Notes: generated from the letters alone by a model not told the origin. A stretch of 64,000 nucleotides of DNA from Rhodoferax saidenbachensis (GCF_001955715.1 NZ_CP019239.1:1984001-2048000); one strand, 5' to 3'. Shown: positions 7,733-17,139, counted from the stretch's first letter. Numbers and translations: made by a program.

Positions 7733-7786
7733 GCTATACCTTTAGTAGCTGCTTGCGCAATATCCGCGAGGGCTAGCGCTTGAACT
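7733..7786 (+). repeat. Family A element, intergenic copy 3 (3' half degenerate)
   Basis: GCTATACCTTTAGTAGC plus the intact core TGCTTGCGCA, then CGAGGGCTAGCGCTTGAAC, where the second hairpin arm and T-run have decayed. It lies 17 bp after the yhaV stop, between convergent genes. Confidence 0.85.
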
Positions 7787-7830
7787 GCAGCGCCTCCACC
7801 GGATCACGCGTTTGCAGCAGGATGCCCCAG

Positions 7831-8649
7831 TCATTTTTGGGCGGGCATGCCAACACGCGTAATCTGCACACTTTCCGTCAGCGCGATGCCCTTGCCAAAA
7901 ACCGATCGCAGCACCAACTCGCAGCCATGGCGTTTGAGCTTTTGTCGCAGGCGGCTGAGTGTTACATCGATACGCTCGTAGTCGTTTGATTCGACACCAG
8001 GAAACATCCGGGCAAAGAGAACATCCTTGCCTACGACGCCGCCTTCGGCTTCGGTCAGACTGGCTAGCAGGTGCAGTTCATTGGCGGTGAGTGCGATGGG
8101 TTTTGCGTGTGCTGACTTGAGCTGGGCGCTTGTTACATCCAGCGTCCAGCGGGCTGCCAGTTTGGGCGTGTTGTTCTGGGCCATGCGTTTCCACATGACA
8201 TCAATGGCCTTGCGCTCGCGTTGCAGCGCGTCGCTCAGTTGCATCTCGATAGTGATGCGATGCGTGATGTTGCTGGCCACCCAGAGCACGGCGTCTTCGC
8301 CATCCATCAAAAAGTCCAGCGCCTGCACGCGCCCTTCGAACCAGATGACATGGGCGGGGCCTTTCTCGTCAAGCCCCAACACATCGTTGCCGGACAGGCC
8401 GTATTCAACGATGTGCAAGCCGCCCGCATCCAGCGTCTTGGCAATCTCGCCCAAAAACCAGGTGGCCTTTTCCGGCTTGAGGACGTCAAACAGGTTTTTG
8501 CCGACCAGGCCGCTGCCATCGTGGTAGTAGCGTGCATCGGTACCGCCATACACCGCCGCATAACGGCCGTTTCGGGTCAGGATGAAGACGGGATCTGGAA
8601 AAGCGGCAAGGATGGTTTCCAGGTGTTGGGTATGCAGATGCAGAGACAT
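7831..8649 (-). CDS. PAS-domain / OmpR-type winged-helix transcriptional regulator
   Basis: 272 residues. Residues 8-130 look like a PAS sensor: LETILAAFPDPVFILTRNGR, AVYGG, LVGKNLFDVL, and WVASNITHRITIEMQLSDAL as the PAC end. A short coiled linker follows. Residues 185-262 form an OmpR/PhoB-like winged helix: LTANELHLLASLTE, VGKDVLFARMFPG, RIDVTLSRLRQKLKRHGCEL. There is no receiver domain, so it is a one-component sensor-regulator rather than a response regulator. It is divergent from a predicted outer-membrane barrel gene, its probable target. Confidence 0.82.
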   Translation of the reverse strand: MSLHLHTQHLETILAAFPDPVFILTRNGRYAAVYGGTDARYYHDGSGLVGKNLFDVLKPEKATWFLGEIAKTLDAGGLHIVEYGLSGNDVLGLDEKGPAHVIWFEGRVQALDFLMDGEDAVLWVASNITHRITIEMQLSDALQRERKAIDVMWKRMAQNNTPKLAARWTLDVTSAQLKSAHAKPIALTANELHLLASLTEAEGGVVGKDVLFARMFPGVESNDYERIDVTLSRLRQKLKRHGCELVLRSVFGKGIALTESVQITRVGMPAQK

Positions 8650-8660
8650 GGACGCGGTTT

Positions 8661-8701
8661 TTTTTCCGGAAAAATATTCTGCACATTTGCAATGAATGCA
8701 A
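8661..8701. promoter_or_regulatory. Palindromes in the divergent regulator / outer-membrane protein promoter region
   Basis: A perfect 14-bp palindrome, TTTTTCCGGAAAAA (8661-8674), and a second inverted repeat, TTGCA-ATGAA-TGCAA (8687-8701), lie in the 198-bp spacer between the PAS/winged-helix gene and the divergent barrel gene. They are candidate operators for the regulator. No footprint-like consensus is known to me. Confidence 0.35.
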
Positions 8702-8790
8702 GAATTGTAAGTGGATGTGTACCGCGTATTTCCCTAGAATTCGGACTGAATTTTTACAGCGCGCAGGCAAATTTCGACTTTTGCAGGCCC

Positions 8791-8814
8791 CATGCCCCGC
8801 GATGCAAGGGCATG
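8791..8814 (+). promoter_or_regulatory. Leader hairpin before the outer-membrane barrel gene
   Basis: CATGCCC (8791-8797) can pair with GGGCATG (8808-8814), 34 bp upstream of the ATG at 8848. It may affect leader stability or translation; this is a structural observation only. Confidence 0.25.
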
Positions 8815-8847
8815 GCCCCAACCAGGTCGCCCCTAGAGAGAAATTAA

Positions 8848-9660
8848 ATGAACAAATACGCGCCCTGCGCGCTATTCATAGCGGTGGCCAGCCTGAGTGC
8901 CACGGCTGCCGAGAACGAGCCCAACCTGAAGATGACCATGAGCTTGGGCCTGCAGGCCCGGGAGGTGGAGGTGTCCAATCCGGTTTCGCCGTACAAGAAC
9001 AGCGGCACCTCCGGCACCGCCTCGGTGTCCGCGCAATTGAACCCGGTCACCTCGCTGGCGCTGACCCTGTCGTACAGCCTGGACCAGGCCAAGTCGAATG
9101 ACCAGCAGACCCAGGGCACCATCCGTGCGCAAACGGGTGCGGTGTCTGTCACCCGGTATATCGGCTCCGGCCGCTTCGTCAGTGGCTCGCTCAGTTATGG
9201 CACCAATGCGCTGGAAAGCCAAGCCTCCGGGGTCGGTTACAAGACCAGCGCGGATGCGCTGGCGGCCGGTGTCGGCATTACCCAAATGATCCCCCTGAGC
9301 CGGAGCCTGACCAGTTCGATCGGGCTGAGTTATGCGCGGGTGGTGAACAACATCGATAGTTACAGCAACAGCGCAGGCACGCGTGTGGATGGGCAGGTGC
9401 TGGCCTCAGACATGCTCTCTCTGGCGGGTGGCTTGCAATGGAGCCTGGGCCGTTGGTCGCCCAGCCTGAGCCTGAGCGTAAGTCGCCCATCGGCCAGCTT
9501 TTCTTTGGCCAATAGCGACCAGTCCCCAATGGGTTTTGGCGCTGGCCTCGGGTACACGTTGGCGAAGGACAGGAGGCTTAACTTCTCCTACGGTACCTCC
9601 GTTGGGCAGAGCGACGTCAGGGACAGCAACCTGGGCGTCAATCTCTCGTTCCCGTTCTGA
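8848..9660 (+). CDS. Predicted outer-membrane beta-barrel protein
   Basis: 270 residues, family not named. The N-terminus MNKYAPCALFIAVASLSATA is a Sec signal peptide, cut near ATAAEN. The rest alternates polar and hydrophobic residues in short strands (SLALTLSYSLDQAK, GRFVSGSLSYGTNA, WSPSLSLSVSRPSASFSLA). It ends in LGVNLSFPF, with a terminal phenylalanine as recognised by the Bam complex. The size and pattern suit an autotransporter-like or 10-14-stranded barrel. It is followed by a lipoprotein gene (24-bp gap) and preceded by a divergent PAS regulator. Its role is unknown. Confidence 0.75.
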   Translation: MNKYAPCALFIAVASLSATAAENEPNLKMTMSLGLQAREVEVSNPVSPYKNSGTSGTASVSAQLNPVTSLALTLSYSLDQAKSNDQQTQGTIRAQTGAVSVTRYIGSGRFVSGSLSYGTNALESQASGVGYKTSADALAAGVGITQMIPLSRSLTSSIGLSYARVVNNIDSYSNSAGTRVDGQVLASDMLSLAGGLQWSLGRWSPSLSLSVSRPSASFSLANSDQSPMGFGAGLGYTLAKDRRLNFSYGTSVGQSDVRDSNLGVNLSFPF

Positions 9661-9684
9661 TCCGGATTACTTGGACATATCTTC

Positions 9685-10425
9685 ATGAAACTGAAATTTA
9701 AACTCCCCTCCTGGTTGGGGTTGGCACTGATTGCTGTATTGGCCGCAGGGTTGACCGGATGCGCCACCAGTACGGAGTACACCTACAAATACACCGATGC
9801 CGAAGGGAAAGAAATTACAAAAACATACACAGAGAATCGTCAGGAATTCTTGAGCCAGGATGATTTTTATTCATTCTCCGAAGCGACCGGTACAGTTCTC
9901 GCACCCCTGCCCTTGGGTGCGACTGTGACGTTCAGCGGGGAGGTAAAGACGCGCAATCCTGTAGGGCAGTTCTCACTGATAGTTCTAGCAGGGCTTGGGG
10001 CGGAAGCGCTTTGCAGGGAAAACGGTACCCCCCTAAAATCTACGAAAGACCCGTCCTATAGCCTAGCTGACTGTCCGGCTTACTACAGCTATTATGCAAC
10101 CGCCGTCGACGAACTGAACAAGCCTTCCTACTCCACAACATGCCCCTCTTCCTGTAATGACCCAAGGCAAAGCCCGGCTCTTGTGATGGGCAAATACCGG
10201 GTTTCATGCCAATGCGTGAGTCCGACACCGCCAAGTTGCGGCGATTCTGCAGCTCTCAGCGCGCGCAATGCGGATGGCACACCGGTTTGGGACACCTGCA
10301 CGCCTGTGGAGCTTCCACCCACTACGGTGCAAGCCCCTGCGAACGATCCGCTGTTGAAGCTGATGATGGGCGACGGGTCATGCAAGCGGGTGTATTCATT
10401 GCTTCTGCACAGGTATGTGTGCTAG
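9685..10425 (+). CDS. Predicted lipoprotein of unknown function
   Basis: 246 residues. The signal peptide with lipobox LTGC puts the lipidated cysteine at residue 26 (...AAGLTGCATSTEY). The mature part starts with a charged YTYKYTDAEGKEITKTYTEN segment. Its C-terminal half holds many cysteines (CRENG, DCPAYY, TTCPSSCND, SCQCVSPTPPSCG, DTCTP, GSCKR, terminal C), which suggests disulfide bonding in the periplasm. No family was recognised. It lies 24 bp after the barrel gene and before a strong terminator, so the two probably form one transcript. Confidence 0.75.
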   Translation: MKLKFKLPSWLGLALIAVLAAGLTGCATSTEYTYKYTDAEGKEITKTYTENRQEFLSQDDFYSFSEATGTVLAPLPLGATVTFSGEVKTRNPVGQFSLIVLAGLGAEALCRENGTPLKSTKDPSYSLADCPAYYSYYATAVDELNKPSYSTTCPSSCNDPRQSPALVMGKYRVSCQCVSPTPPSCGDSAALSARNADGTPVWDTCTPVELPPTTVQAPANDPLLKLMMGDGSCKRVYSLLLHRYVC

Positions 10426-10490
10426 TAGCAGGGGCTTTGCATTCCCCGTGATGACCCTTGTGCATTGAGGCGTTGCGCCACAGCAGCAAT

Positions 10491-10517
10491 ACAAAAGCCG
10501 GCCGAGCCGGCTTTTGT
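10491..10517 (+). terminator. Intrinsic terminator after the barrel-lipoprotein unit
   Basis: A 12-bp stem, ACAAAAGCCGGC / GCCGGCTTTTGT, with a CGA loop, followed by CATTTT. It lies 66 bp after the lipoprotein stop. Confidence 0.85.
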
Positions 10518-10589
10518 CATTTTCCGGCCACCTCAGTGCCTCAGCGTGCAATGCACTGGCAGGGCCCTGCGCAGAGAGGTTTGTGTTTT

Positions 10590-10655
10590 GCTATTTTTTC
10601 AATAGCTGGTTGCGCAATACCTGAAAGGGCTGCAGGCCTATTTGGCATGTAAAAA
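10590..10655 (+). repeat. Family A element, copy 4 (contains the codA stop codon)
   Basis: GCTATTTTTTCAATAGC, then TGGTTGCGCA, then AAGGGCTGCAGGCCTATTT. The minus-strand codA stop codon (TAG at 10638-10640) and its last codons (LHAK) are encoded by the tail of this element. Confidence 0.9.
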
Positions 10656-11924
10656 AGAGGTTTGCCCCGGCCGCCCGGGCAAAGACAGCTGGGCCGTCCG
10701 CGCGGGCGTTTCCGCCAACAACTTCCCCCGCTTGAACACCTTCAACCGCGTCGCCTTCAGCCGCAGTGCCTCCACCGGATCACGCGCCTGCAGCAGCACA
10801 AAGTCGGCAAAACAACCCTTCTCGATGCCGTAGCCCTGCAGTTGCAGGATGCGCGCGGGGTTGGTGGTGATGGCGTCGAAGCACTGGCGCATGGCTTTTT
10901 GGCTGGTCATCTGGGCCACGTGCAGGCCCATGCTGGCGACGTCCAGCATGTCGGCACAGCCCAAGGAGTACCAGGGGTCCATCATGTCGTCCTGGCCGAA
11001 GGCGACGGTCAGGCCGGCGGCCATGAGTTCGGGCACGCGGGTCAGGCCGCGGCGCTTGGGGTAGGTGTCGTGGCGGCCCTGCAGCGTGATGTTGACGCAC
11101 GGATTGCTTGCCACATGCACCTGCGCCTCGACCATCAGCCCCATGAGTTTGGTGACGTAGTAGTTGTCCATGCTGTGCATGGAGGTGAGGTGGGAGCCGG
11201 TCACGCGGCCATGCAGGCCCAGGCGCTGGGTTTCGTAGGCCAGAGACTCGATGTGGCGTGAGTGCGGGTCGTCGCTCTCGTCGCAGTGCATATCCACCAG
11301 CTTGCCGCGCTCGGCGGCAATTTCACAGAGCAGCTTCACGCTGGCCGCACCGTCCGCCATGGTGCGCTCAAAGTGGGGAATGCCGCCCACCACATCCACA
11401 CCCAGGTCCAGCGCGCGTTTCAGGCTCTCGGCGCCGCCCTTGGTGCGCAGCACGCCGTCTTGTGGGAAGGCGACCAGTTGCAGGTCGATATAGGGCGCGA
11501 CCTTTTTCTTGACCTCCAGCAGCGCTTCCACGGCCAGCAGGCGCGGGTCGCTGGTGTCCACATGGCTGCGGATGGCCAGCAGGCCCTGGGCCACGGCCCA
11601 GTCGCAATAAGTCAGCGCGCGTTCGATCACGGCGTCGGCGGTCAGGCTGGGCTTCAACTCACCCCACAGCGCAATGCCTTCCAGGAGCGTGCCGCTCTCG
11701 TTGACACGTGGCATGCCGTAGGTCAGCGTGCCATCCATATGGAAGTGCACATCCACAAACGGCGGGCTCAGCAGCAGGCCACCGGCGTCCACTGTCTCCG
11801 CCGCCGGAGCGGCGGCGGGCGTGAGACCCTGCGTCACCTCGGTGATGCGGCCGCCTTGCACGGCGACCGACATGTTGGTGCGGCCGTCGGGCAGGGTGGC
11901 GTTGTGAACGAGCAGGTCTAACAT
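10638..11924 (-). CDS. codA: Cytosine deaminase-family amidohydrolase
   Basis: 428 residues (E. coli CodA has 427), aligning end to end by eye. Metal ligands are HFHMD (H60, H62), HCDESDD and SHLTSMHS. GRHDTYPKRRGLTRV and DPWYSLG are CodA hallmarks. The reaction is cytosine to uracil plus ammonia in the cytoplasm. E. coli FGHDD is FGQDD here; the aspartate metal ligand is kept, but the neighbouring histidine is glutamine, so related substrates (for example creatinine-like) cannot be excluded. It follows upp in the same direction (83 bp), which supports pyrimidine salvage. The last four residues come from a family A repeat. Confidence 0.85.
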   Translation of the reverse strand: MLDLLVHNATLPDGRTNMSVAVQGGRITEVTQGLTPAAAPAAETVDAGGLLLSPPFVDVHFHMDGTLTYGMPRVNESGTLLEGIALWGELKPSLTADAVIERALTYCDWAVAQGLLAIRSHVDTSDPRLLAVEALLEVKKKVAPYIDLQLVAFPQDGVLRTKGGAESLKRALDLGVDVVGGIPHFERTMADGAASVKLLCEIAAERGKLVDMHCDESDDPHSRHIESLAYETQRLGLHGRVTGSHLTSMHSMDNYYVTKLMGLMVEAQVHVASNPCVNITLQGRHDTYPKRRGLTRVPELMAAGLTVAFGQDDMMDPWYSLGCADMLDVASMGLHVAQMTSQKAMRQCFDAITTNPARILQLQGYGIEKGCFADFVLLQARDPVEALRLKATRLKVFKRGKLLAETPARTAQLSLPGRPGQTSFLHAK

Positions 11925-11943
11925 GGTTCAACTTCCTGAAAAC

Positions 11944-12008
11944 GCTATGGTATTCATAGCTGCTTGCGCACTATCCACGGGGGCTAAAGGCCCATTTTGC
12001 TTGAAATT
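11944..12008 (+). repeat. Family A element, copy 5 (between upp and codA, reaches the upp stop)
   Basis: GCTATGGTATTCATAGC, the intact core TGCTTGCGCA, then GGGGGCTAAAGGCCCATTTT. The tail TTGAAATT ends on the first base of the upp stop codon (12008-12010). The element nearly fills the gap between the two co-oriented salvage genes. Confidence 0.9.
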
Positions 12009-12661
12009 TACTGGGTGCCGAAGATACGGTCACCGGCGTCGCCCAGGCCCGGCATGATGTAGCCGTGGTCGTTCAGCCCGCGGTCGATGGCGGCGGTGAA
12101 CACGCGCACATCGGGGTGTTCCTTGTACAGGGTGTTGATGCCTTCAGGGCAGGTCAGCAGGCACAGGAACTTGATCGATTTGGGCTTGCAGGCCTTCAGG
12201 CGGGTGACCGCAGCCGCGGCCGAGTTGCCGGTAGCCAGCATGGGGTCGACGATCACCACGTCGCGCTCTTCCATGTTGCTGGGCATCTTGAAGTAGTACT
12301 CCACGGCCTGCAGGGTCTTGGGGTCGCGGTACAGGCCCACGTGGCCCACGCGGGCGCCGGGCACCACGCTCAGCACGCCGTCCAGAATGCCGTTGCCGGC
12401 GCGCAGCACACTGGCAAACACCAGCTTTTTGCCGTCAATGACCTTGCCGGTGGTCTTTTCCAGCGGGGTCTCGATTTCCAGGTCCTGCAGCGGCATGTCG
12501 CGGCAGACTTCGTAAATCATCAGGCCAGCCAGCTCGTTGAGCAGGCGGCGGAAGCTGCTGGTGCTGGCTTCCTTCTTGCGCATCAGCGTGAGCTTGTGCT
12601 GCACCAGCGGGTGGTCGATCAGCGTGACGTTGGCACGGGCTGCGGGGTTGATAGTGACCAT
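12008..12661 (-). CDS. upp: Uracil phosphoribosyltransferase
   Basis: 217 residues, about eight longer than E. coli Upp at the N-terminus. It converts uracil plus PRPP to UMP. The PRPP loop is [16 protein letters not shown]. The uracil site is [31 protein letters not shown] matches the conserved LRAG(L/N)G motif. It precedes codA, so cytosine deaminated by CodA would feed directly into UMP. Confidence 0.95.
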   Translation of the reverse strand: MVTINPAARANVTLIDHPLVQHKLTLMRKKEASTSSFRRLLNELAGLMIYEVCRDMPLQDLEIETPLEKTTGKVIDGKKLVFASVLRAGNGILDGVLSVVPGARVGHVGLYRDPKTLQAVEYYFKMPSNMEERDVVIVDPMLATGNSAAAAVTRLKACKPKSIKFLCLLTCPEGINTLYKEHPDVRVFTAAIDRGLNDHGYIMPGLGDAGDRIFGTQ

Positions 12662-12710
12662 GTTGTTATTCCTTCTTTTGAATGGGCGTGAATGCTGATT
12701 ATTGGATTGT

Positions 12711-12761
12711 CCGTTCGCCCTGAGCAGGTCGTTGTGGCTTCGACAGGCTCAGCCCGAACGG
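12711..12761. repeat. Family B inverted repeat, copy 2
   Basis: The left arm starts CCGTTCGCCCTGAGCAGGTCG at 12711, and the right arm is CTTCGACAGGCTCAGCCCG, ending AACGG at 12761. It is a compact, slightly diverged copy lying between upp and the downstream end of the HerA-like gene. Confidence 0.88.
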
Positions 12762-12770
12762 GGTATGGGG

Positions 12771-14363
12771 TTAGCGGCGTGATCCACCCAGGATGCTGCC
12801 CAGCACGCCGCGGATGATCTGGCGGCCTACTTCGCGGCCGATGGAGCTGGCGGCGCTCTTGATCATTTGCTCACCCACGCTGGCGCGCGAGCGGCGGGCG
12901 CCGCCGCCCAGCATGTCGCCAATGCTGTCCAGAATGCCGCCACCGCTGGGCGCAGGTGTTGCGGTCGGCGTGGGGGCCGATCCCCGCCGAGATGCGCGCG
13001 GCGCGGCAGTGTCTGCAGCGGGAAAGTCGTCTTCTACCGGTTGGGCGTGGCCCATATTGGTCTGGGTGCGGCCCTTGAGCTTCTCGAACGCAGACTCGCG
13101 GTCCACGGCTTTCTCATACACACCGGCAACGATGGATTCACTGAGCAGCGTCTTGCGTTGTTCCGGCTTGATGGGGCCAATCTGGCTGGCCGGGGGTAGC
13201 ACAAACACACGTTCGGTCAGGCAGGGGCGGCCTTTTTCGTCCATCAGACTGACCAGCGCCTCGCCCACACCCAGCTCGGTGATGGCGGTGGCCACATCCA
13301 GGCCGGGGTTGGCGCGCATGGTGTCAGCGGCACTTTTGACCGCCTTTTGGTCGCGTGGCGTGAAGGCGCGCAATGCGTGCTGCACACGGTTGCCCAACTG
13401 GGCCAGCACGCTGTCGGGAATGTCCAGTGGGTTTTGCGTGACGAAGAACACGCCCACGCCTTTGGAGCGCACCAGGCGCACGACCAGCTCGATGCGTTCG
13501 ATCAGCACCTTGGGCGCGTCGGCAAACAGCAAATGGGCTTCGTCAAAGAAGAACACCAGTTTGGGTTTGTCCAAGTCACCCACCTCGGGCAGGGCCTCGA
13601 ACAGCTCGGACAGCATCCACAGCAGGAAGGTGGCATAGAGCCGGGGCGACTGCATGAGCTTGTCGGCCGCCAGGATGTTGACCACACCCTTGCCGCTGCC
13701 GTCGGTCTGCATGAAGTCGGCAATATTGAGCATGGGCTCGCCAAAGAACTGGTCGCCCCCTTGCTCTTCGATCTGCATGAGGCCGCGCTGGATGGCGCCA
13801 ATGCTGGCGGCGCTGATGTTGCCGTACTCGGTGGTGTAGTGGCTGGCGTTCTCGCCCACGTCCTGGCACATGGCGCGCAGGTCTTTCATGTCCAAGAGGA
13901 GCAGGCCGTCGTCGTCGGCAATCTTGAACACCAGTTGCAGCACGCCGGCCTGGGTTTCGTTGAGGTTCAGCATGCGGGCCAGCAAGAGCGGGCCCAGGTC
14001 GCTCACGGTGGCACGCACCGGGTGGCCCTGCTGGCCAAACACATCCCACAGCGTGGTGGGGAAGGCGGAAAACGCGGGTTCTTCAATGCCGCGTTCCATG
14101 AGAATCTTGCCCAGCTTCTCGCCCAATGCACCTTTTTGGGAGATACCGGTCAGGTCGCCCTTCACGTCGGCCATGAACACGGGCACGCCGATGCTGGAAA
14201 AGCCTTCGGCCAGGGTTTGCAGGGTGATGGTTTTACCGGTGCCGGTGGCGCCGGTGATGAGTCCATGGCGGTTGGCCTTGTCGGGCCGCAAAAAGCAGCG
14301 GACGGTGGAGTTGCCGGTGCCGTGTTGGGCAATCAGGATGCCCTCGTCTTGGATGGAAGCCAT
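12771..14363 (-). CDS. HerA/VirB4-like ATPase, DUF853 family (YjgR-like)
   Basis: 530 residues. The N-terminus [20 protein letters not shown] leads to Walker A GATGTGKT (residues 38-45). Walker B is in [13 protein letters not shown]. The [20 protein letters not shown] region and a C-terminal Gly/Arg-rich tail with repeated [15 protein letters not shown] are typical of the DUF853 family. The P-loop core is of the FtsK-HerA type, and the cellular role of the family is poorly known. ATG 14363 matches the conserved N-terminus. A longer frame reaching 14447 runs into the divergent yebC gene and is not used. Confidence 0.88.
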   Translation of the reverse strand: MASIQDEGILIAQHGTGNSTVRCFLRPDKANRHGLITGATGTGKTITLQTLAEGFSSIGVPVFMADVKGDLTGISQKGALGEKLGKILMERGIEEPAFSAFPTTLWDVFGQQGHPVRATVSDLGPLLLARMLNLNETQAGVLQLVFKIADDDGLLLLDMKDLRAMCQDVGENASHYTTEYGNISAASIGAIQRGLMQIEEQGGDQFFGEPMLNIADFMQTDGSGKGVVNILAADKLMQSPRLYATFLLWMLSELFEALPEVGDLDKPKLVFFFDEAHLLFADAPKVLIERIELVVRLVRSKGVGVFFVTQNPLDIPDSVLAQLGNRVQHALRAFTPRDQKAVKSAADTMRANPGLDVATAITELGVGEALVSLMDEKGRPCLTERVFVLPPASQIGPIKPEQRKTLLSESIVAGVYEKAVDRESAFEKLKGRTQTNMGHAQPVEDDFPAADTAAPRASRRGSAPTPTATPAPSGGGILDSIGDMLGGGARRSRASVGEQMIKSAASSIGREVGRQIIRGVLGSILGGSRR

Positions 14364-14421
14364 GGATGTCCCAAAAAGTACAATCGAGAGAGTAGCGTAA
14401 CGAATTTTTGAAGGATTTCGC

Positions 14422-15141
14422 GTGGCAGGACACAGCAAATGGGCCAATATTCAGCACCGCAAGGGGCGCCAGGACGAGAAGCGAGGCAAGATCTGGACCC
14501 GCATCGTCCGTGAAATCACGGTCGCTGCCCGCCAGGGTGGGGGCGACCCGGCCATGAATCCGCGCCTGCGCCTGGCCATCGACAAGGCCAAGGCCGCCAA
14601 TATGCCGGCCGACCGCGTGAAATACAACGTGGACAAAGCCACCGGCTCGCTGGACGGCATCAGCTACGAAGAAATCCGTTACGAAGGCTACGGCTTCGGC
14701 GGTGCGGCCATCATCATCGACACCATGACGGACAACAAGGTCCGCACCGTGGCCGAAGTGCGCCATGCTTTCAGCAAGAATGGCGGCAATATGGGCACCG
14801 AAGGCTCGGTGGCGTTTCAGTTCAAACACTGCGGTCAGTTCATCTTTGCGCCCGGTACCAGCGAAGACAAGGTCATGGAAGTGGCCCTGGAGGCTGGCGC
14901 CGAAGACGTTGTGACGGACGACGATGGCGCCATTGAGGTGCTGACGGCCTACGCCGACTTTGAAGCCGTGAAGGCGGCGCTGGACGCGGCGGGCCTGATC
15001 GCCGAAGTAGCGGGCGTGACCATGCGCGCTGACAACACGATTGAGCTCAGCGGTGAAGACGCCGAGCGCATGCAAAAGCTGCTGGACGTCCTGGAAGACC
15101 TGGACGACGCACAAGAGATTTACCACAACGCCGCTCTTTGA
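14422..15141 (+). CDS. yebC: YebC/PmpR family transcriptional regulator or translation factor
   Basis: 239 residues starting [20 protein letters not shown], the family signature. It continues with [20 protein letters not shown] and [19 protein letters not shown]. YebC proteins were first described as DNA-binding regulators; recent work links some to relief of ribosome stalling at proline stretches. The start is GTG 14422, with AAGGA at 14411-14415. It is divergent from the HerA-like gene, with 58 bp between starts. Confidence 0.95.
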   Translation: MAGHSKWANIQHRKGRQDEKRGKIWTRIVREITVAARQGGGDPAMNPRLRLAIDKAKAANMPADRVKYNVDKATGSLDGISYEEIRYEGYGFGGAAIIIDTMTDNKVRTVAEVRHAFSKNGGNMGTEGSVAFQFKHCGQFIFAPGTSEDKVMEVALEAGAEDVVTDDDGAIEVLTAYADFEAVKAALDAAGLIAEVAGVTMRADNTIELSGEDAERMQKLLDVLEDLDDAQEIYHNAAL

Positions 15142-15192
15142 GCACTTGGCGGGACAGATGTTTAACGCTGTCCCCAAATGATTAGGAACCTT

Positions 15193-16485
15193 ATGAATAT
15201 TCTCGTCGTTGGCGGCGGTGGCCGCGAACATGCCCTGGCCTGGAAGATTGCCCAGTCACCCAAGGTGCAAATGGTCTATGTGGCGCCGGGCAACGGTGGC
15301 ACGGCGGTGGATGCGCGCCTGAAGAACATCCCCATCACCGACGTGGTGGCGCTGCGCGAATGGGCGCAGGAGAACAAGATCGGCCTGACCGTGGTCGGCC
15401 CCGAAGTGCCGCTGGCGGCCGGTGTGGTGGATGAGTTCCGCGCTCACGGCTTGCGCATCTTTGGCCCGACCAAGGCCGCGGCACAGCTGGAAAGCTCCAA
15501 GGCGTTCAGCAAAGCGTTTATGCGTCGCCATGGCATTCCCACGGCGGAGTACGCCACGTTCTCTGACCCCGTCGCGGCCCACGCTTATGTGAGCAAGATG
15601 GGCGCGCCCACGGTGGTCAAGGCCGATGGTCTGGCTGCGGGCAAGGGCGTGGTGGTGGCCATGACCGAGGCTGAGGCGCACGAAGCGATTGACTTCATGC
15701 TGGTCGACAACACGCTGGGCGTGGCACACAACGACGGCGGCGCACGTGTCGTCATCGAAGAGTTTCTGGAAGGCGAAGAAGCCAGCTTCATCGTCATGGT
15801 GGATGGCAAAAACGTGCTGCCACTGGCCACCAGCCAGGACCACAAGCGCCTGGAAACTGGCGACCTGGGCCCCAACACGGGCGGCATGGGCGCGTATTCG
15901 CCCGCGCCCGTGGTCACCCCGGACATCCACGCCAAGGCCATGCGCGAGATCATTCTGCCCACGGTCAAGGGCATGGAGGCCGACGGCATCCCGTTCAGTG
16001 GGTTTCTCTATGCGGGCCTGATGATTGGCAAAGACGGAAGCGTCAAGACGCTGGAGTTCAACTGCCGCATGGGCGACCCTGAGACGCAGCCCATCATGAT
16101 GCGCCTCAAAACCGATCTGGTGGACGTGTTGATGGCCGCCACAGAACCCGGCCCGCATGGCAAGCTGGACGAGATCGAGCTGCAATGGGACCGCCGCACC
16201 GCGCTGGGCGTGGTGCTGGCCGCACCGGGCTACCCGCTCAATCCACGCAAGGGTGACGCCATCACCGGCATTCCGGCGGACAGCGAAGACGCCGCCGTAT
16301 TCCACGCCGGGACAACCCTGGCCGATGGCACGCTGCGCACCTCCGGTGGCCGCGTGTTGTGTGTGACAGTGCTGGCGGACAGCGTGCGCCAGGCGCAGCA
16401 ACGCGCCTACCAGGTGACACAAGGCATCCACTTTGATGGCATGCAGTACCGCACGGATATTGGTTACCGCGCCATCAAGGCTTGA
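15193..16485 (+). CDS. purD: Phosphoribosylamine-glycine ligase (GARS)
   Basis: 430 residues. It catalyses the second step of purine synthesis (PRA + glycine + ATP to GAR). It starts MNILVVGGGGREHALAWKIA. The ATP-grasp core includes VVKADGLAAGKGVVVAM, EEFLEGEEASFIVMVDG and LEFNCRMGDPETQPIMMRL. ATG 15193 follows AGGAA at 15184-15188; ATG 15178 would add five residues. It is the first gene of a compact plus-strand run that continues to rng and beyond. Confidence 0.96.
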   Translation: MNILVVGGGGREHALAWKIAQSPKVQMVYVAPGNGGTAVDARLKNIPITDVVALREWAQENKIGLTVVGPEVPLAAGVVDEFRAHGLRIFGPTKAAAQLESSKAFSKAFMRRHGIPTAEYATFSDPVAAHAYVSKMGAPTVVKADGLAAGKGVVVAMTEAEAHEAIDFMLVDNTLGVAHNDGGARVVIEEFLEGEEASFIVMVDGKNVLPLATSQDHKRLETGDLGPNTGGMGAYSPAPVVTPDIHAKAMREIILPTVKGMEADGIPFSGFLYAGLMIGKDGSVKTLEFNCRMGDPETQPIMMRLKTDLVDVLMAATEPGPHGKLDEIELQWDRRTALGVVLAAPGYPLNPRKGDAITGIPADSEDAAVFHAGTTLADGTLRTSGGRVLCVTVLADSVRQAQQRAYQVTQGIHFDGMQYRTDIGYRAIKA

Positions 16486-16514
16486 GTTTTTTGCTTTCGG
16501 GGACGGGTGGAGAG

Positions 16515-17132
16515 ATGACAGGCTCGGATTTTGAGAAGCCTTATGCGGTGCAGGTGCCGGGCAGCGCATTGGCGCGCTGGGTGCTTGCGCGCTTTGGCTG
16601 GCAGGTGCAGTTTGAGGGGCTGCCTGCGCTGCAGGGTGTGATGGCGGTGTACCCGCACACCAGCAACTGGGACTTTGTGGTGCTGATTCTGGCCAAGTGG
16701 TCGGCGGGCGTGCAATTGCGCTTTTGGGGCAAAGACACGCTGTTTCGCATTCCGCTGTTCGGGCGCTGGCTGCGCTTGGTGGGGGGTGTGCCGGTAATAC
16801 GCAACGCGCCGCGTGGCGTGGTGGGGCAGGCGGTGGATACCCTGGCGCAGGCCAAGGCCAACCAGCAGTTCTTTTGGCTGGGCCTGGCGCCCGAAGGGAC
16901 ACGCAAACCGGGTGCCGGCTGGCGCAGCGGCTTCTACCAGTCAGCGCTGCAGGCGGGTGTGCCGCTGGGTCTGGTGAGCCTGGACTATGGCCGCAGGCTG
17001 GTCAACGCCACGCATTTTTTGAAGCTCTCGGGTGACCTGCAAGCCGATTTCGCCCGCATTGCAGCCATCATGGACGGTGTGTGCGGCCATACGCCGGCCA
17101 ATGCAGCGCCTGTGCGTTTACTGGAAAAATAA
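16515..17132 (+). CDS. 1-acylglycerol-3-phosphate acyltransferase-like protein (PlsC superfamily)
   Basis: 205 residues. The acyltransferase motif I is HTSNWDF (H-x4-D), and [20 protein letters not shown] is the motif III-like EGTR block. In between, [20 protein letters not shown] matches the motif II region. Such enzymes transfer acyl chains to lysophospholipids or related acceptors at the inner membrane. ATG 16515 is preferred; a TTG at 16482 overlaps the purD stop. The stop (17130-17132) overlaps the hemF ribosome binding site. Confidence 0.85.
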   Translation: MTGSDFEKPYAVQVPGSALARWVLARFGWQVQFEGLPALQGVMAVYPHTSNWDFVVLILAKWSAGVQLRFWGKDTLFRIPLFGRWLRLVGGVPVIRNAPRGVVGQAVDTLAQAKANQQFFWLGLAPEGTRKPGAGWRSGFYQSALQAGVPLGLVSLDYGRRLVNATHFLKLSGDLQADFARIAAIMDGVCGHTPANAAPVRLLEK

Positions 17133-17139
17133 GGAGCCT

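Noticed and set aside
15256..16902. A 548-codon open frame on the minus strand opposite purD
   Set aside because: It is a GC-rich antisense shadow: low complexity, rich in His/Arg/Ala, matches no family, and overlaps a clear purD and the PlsC-like gene.
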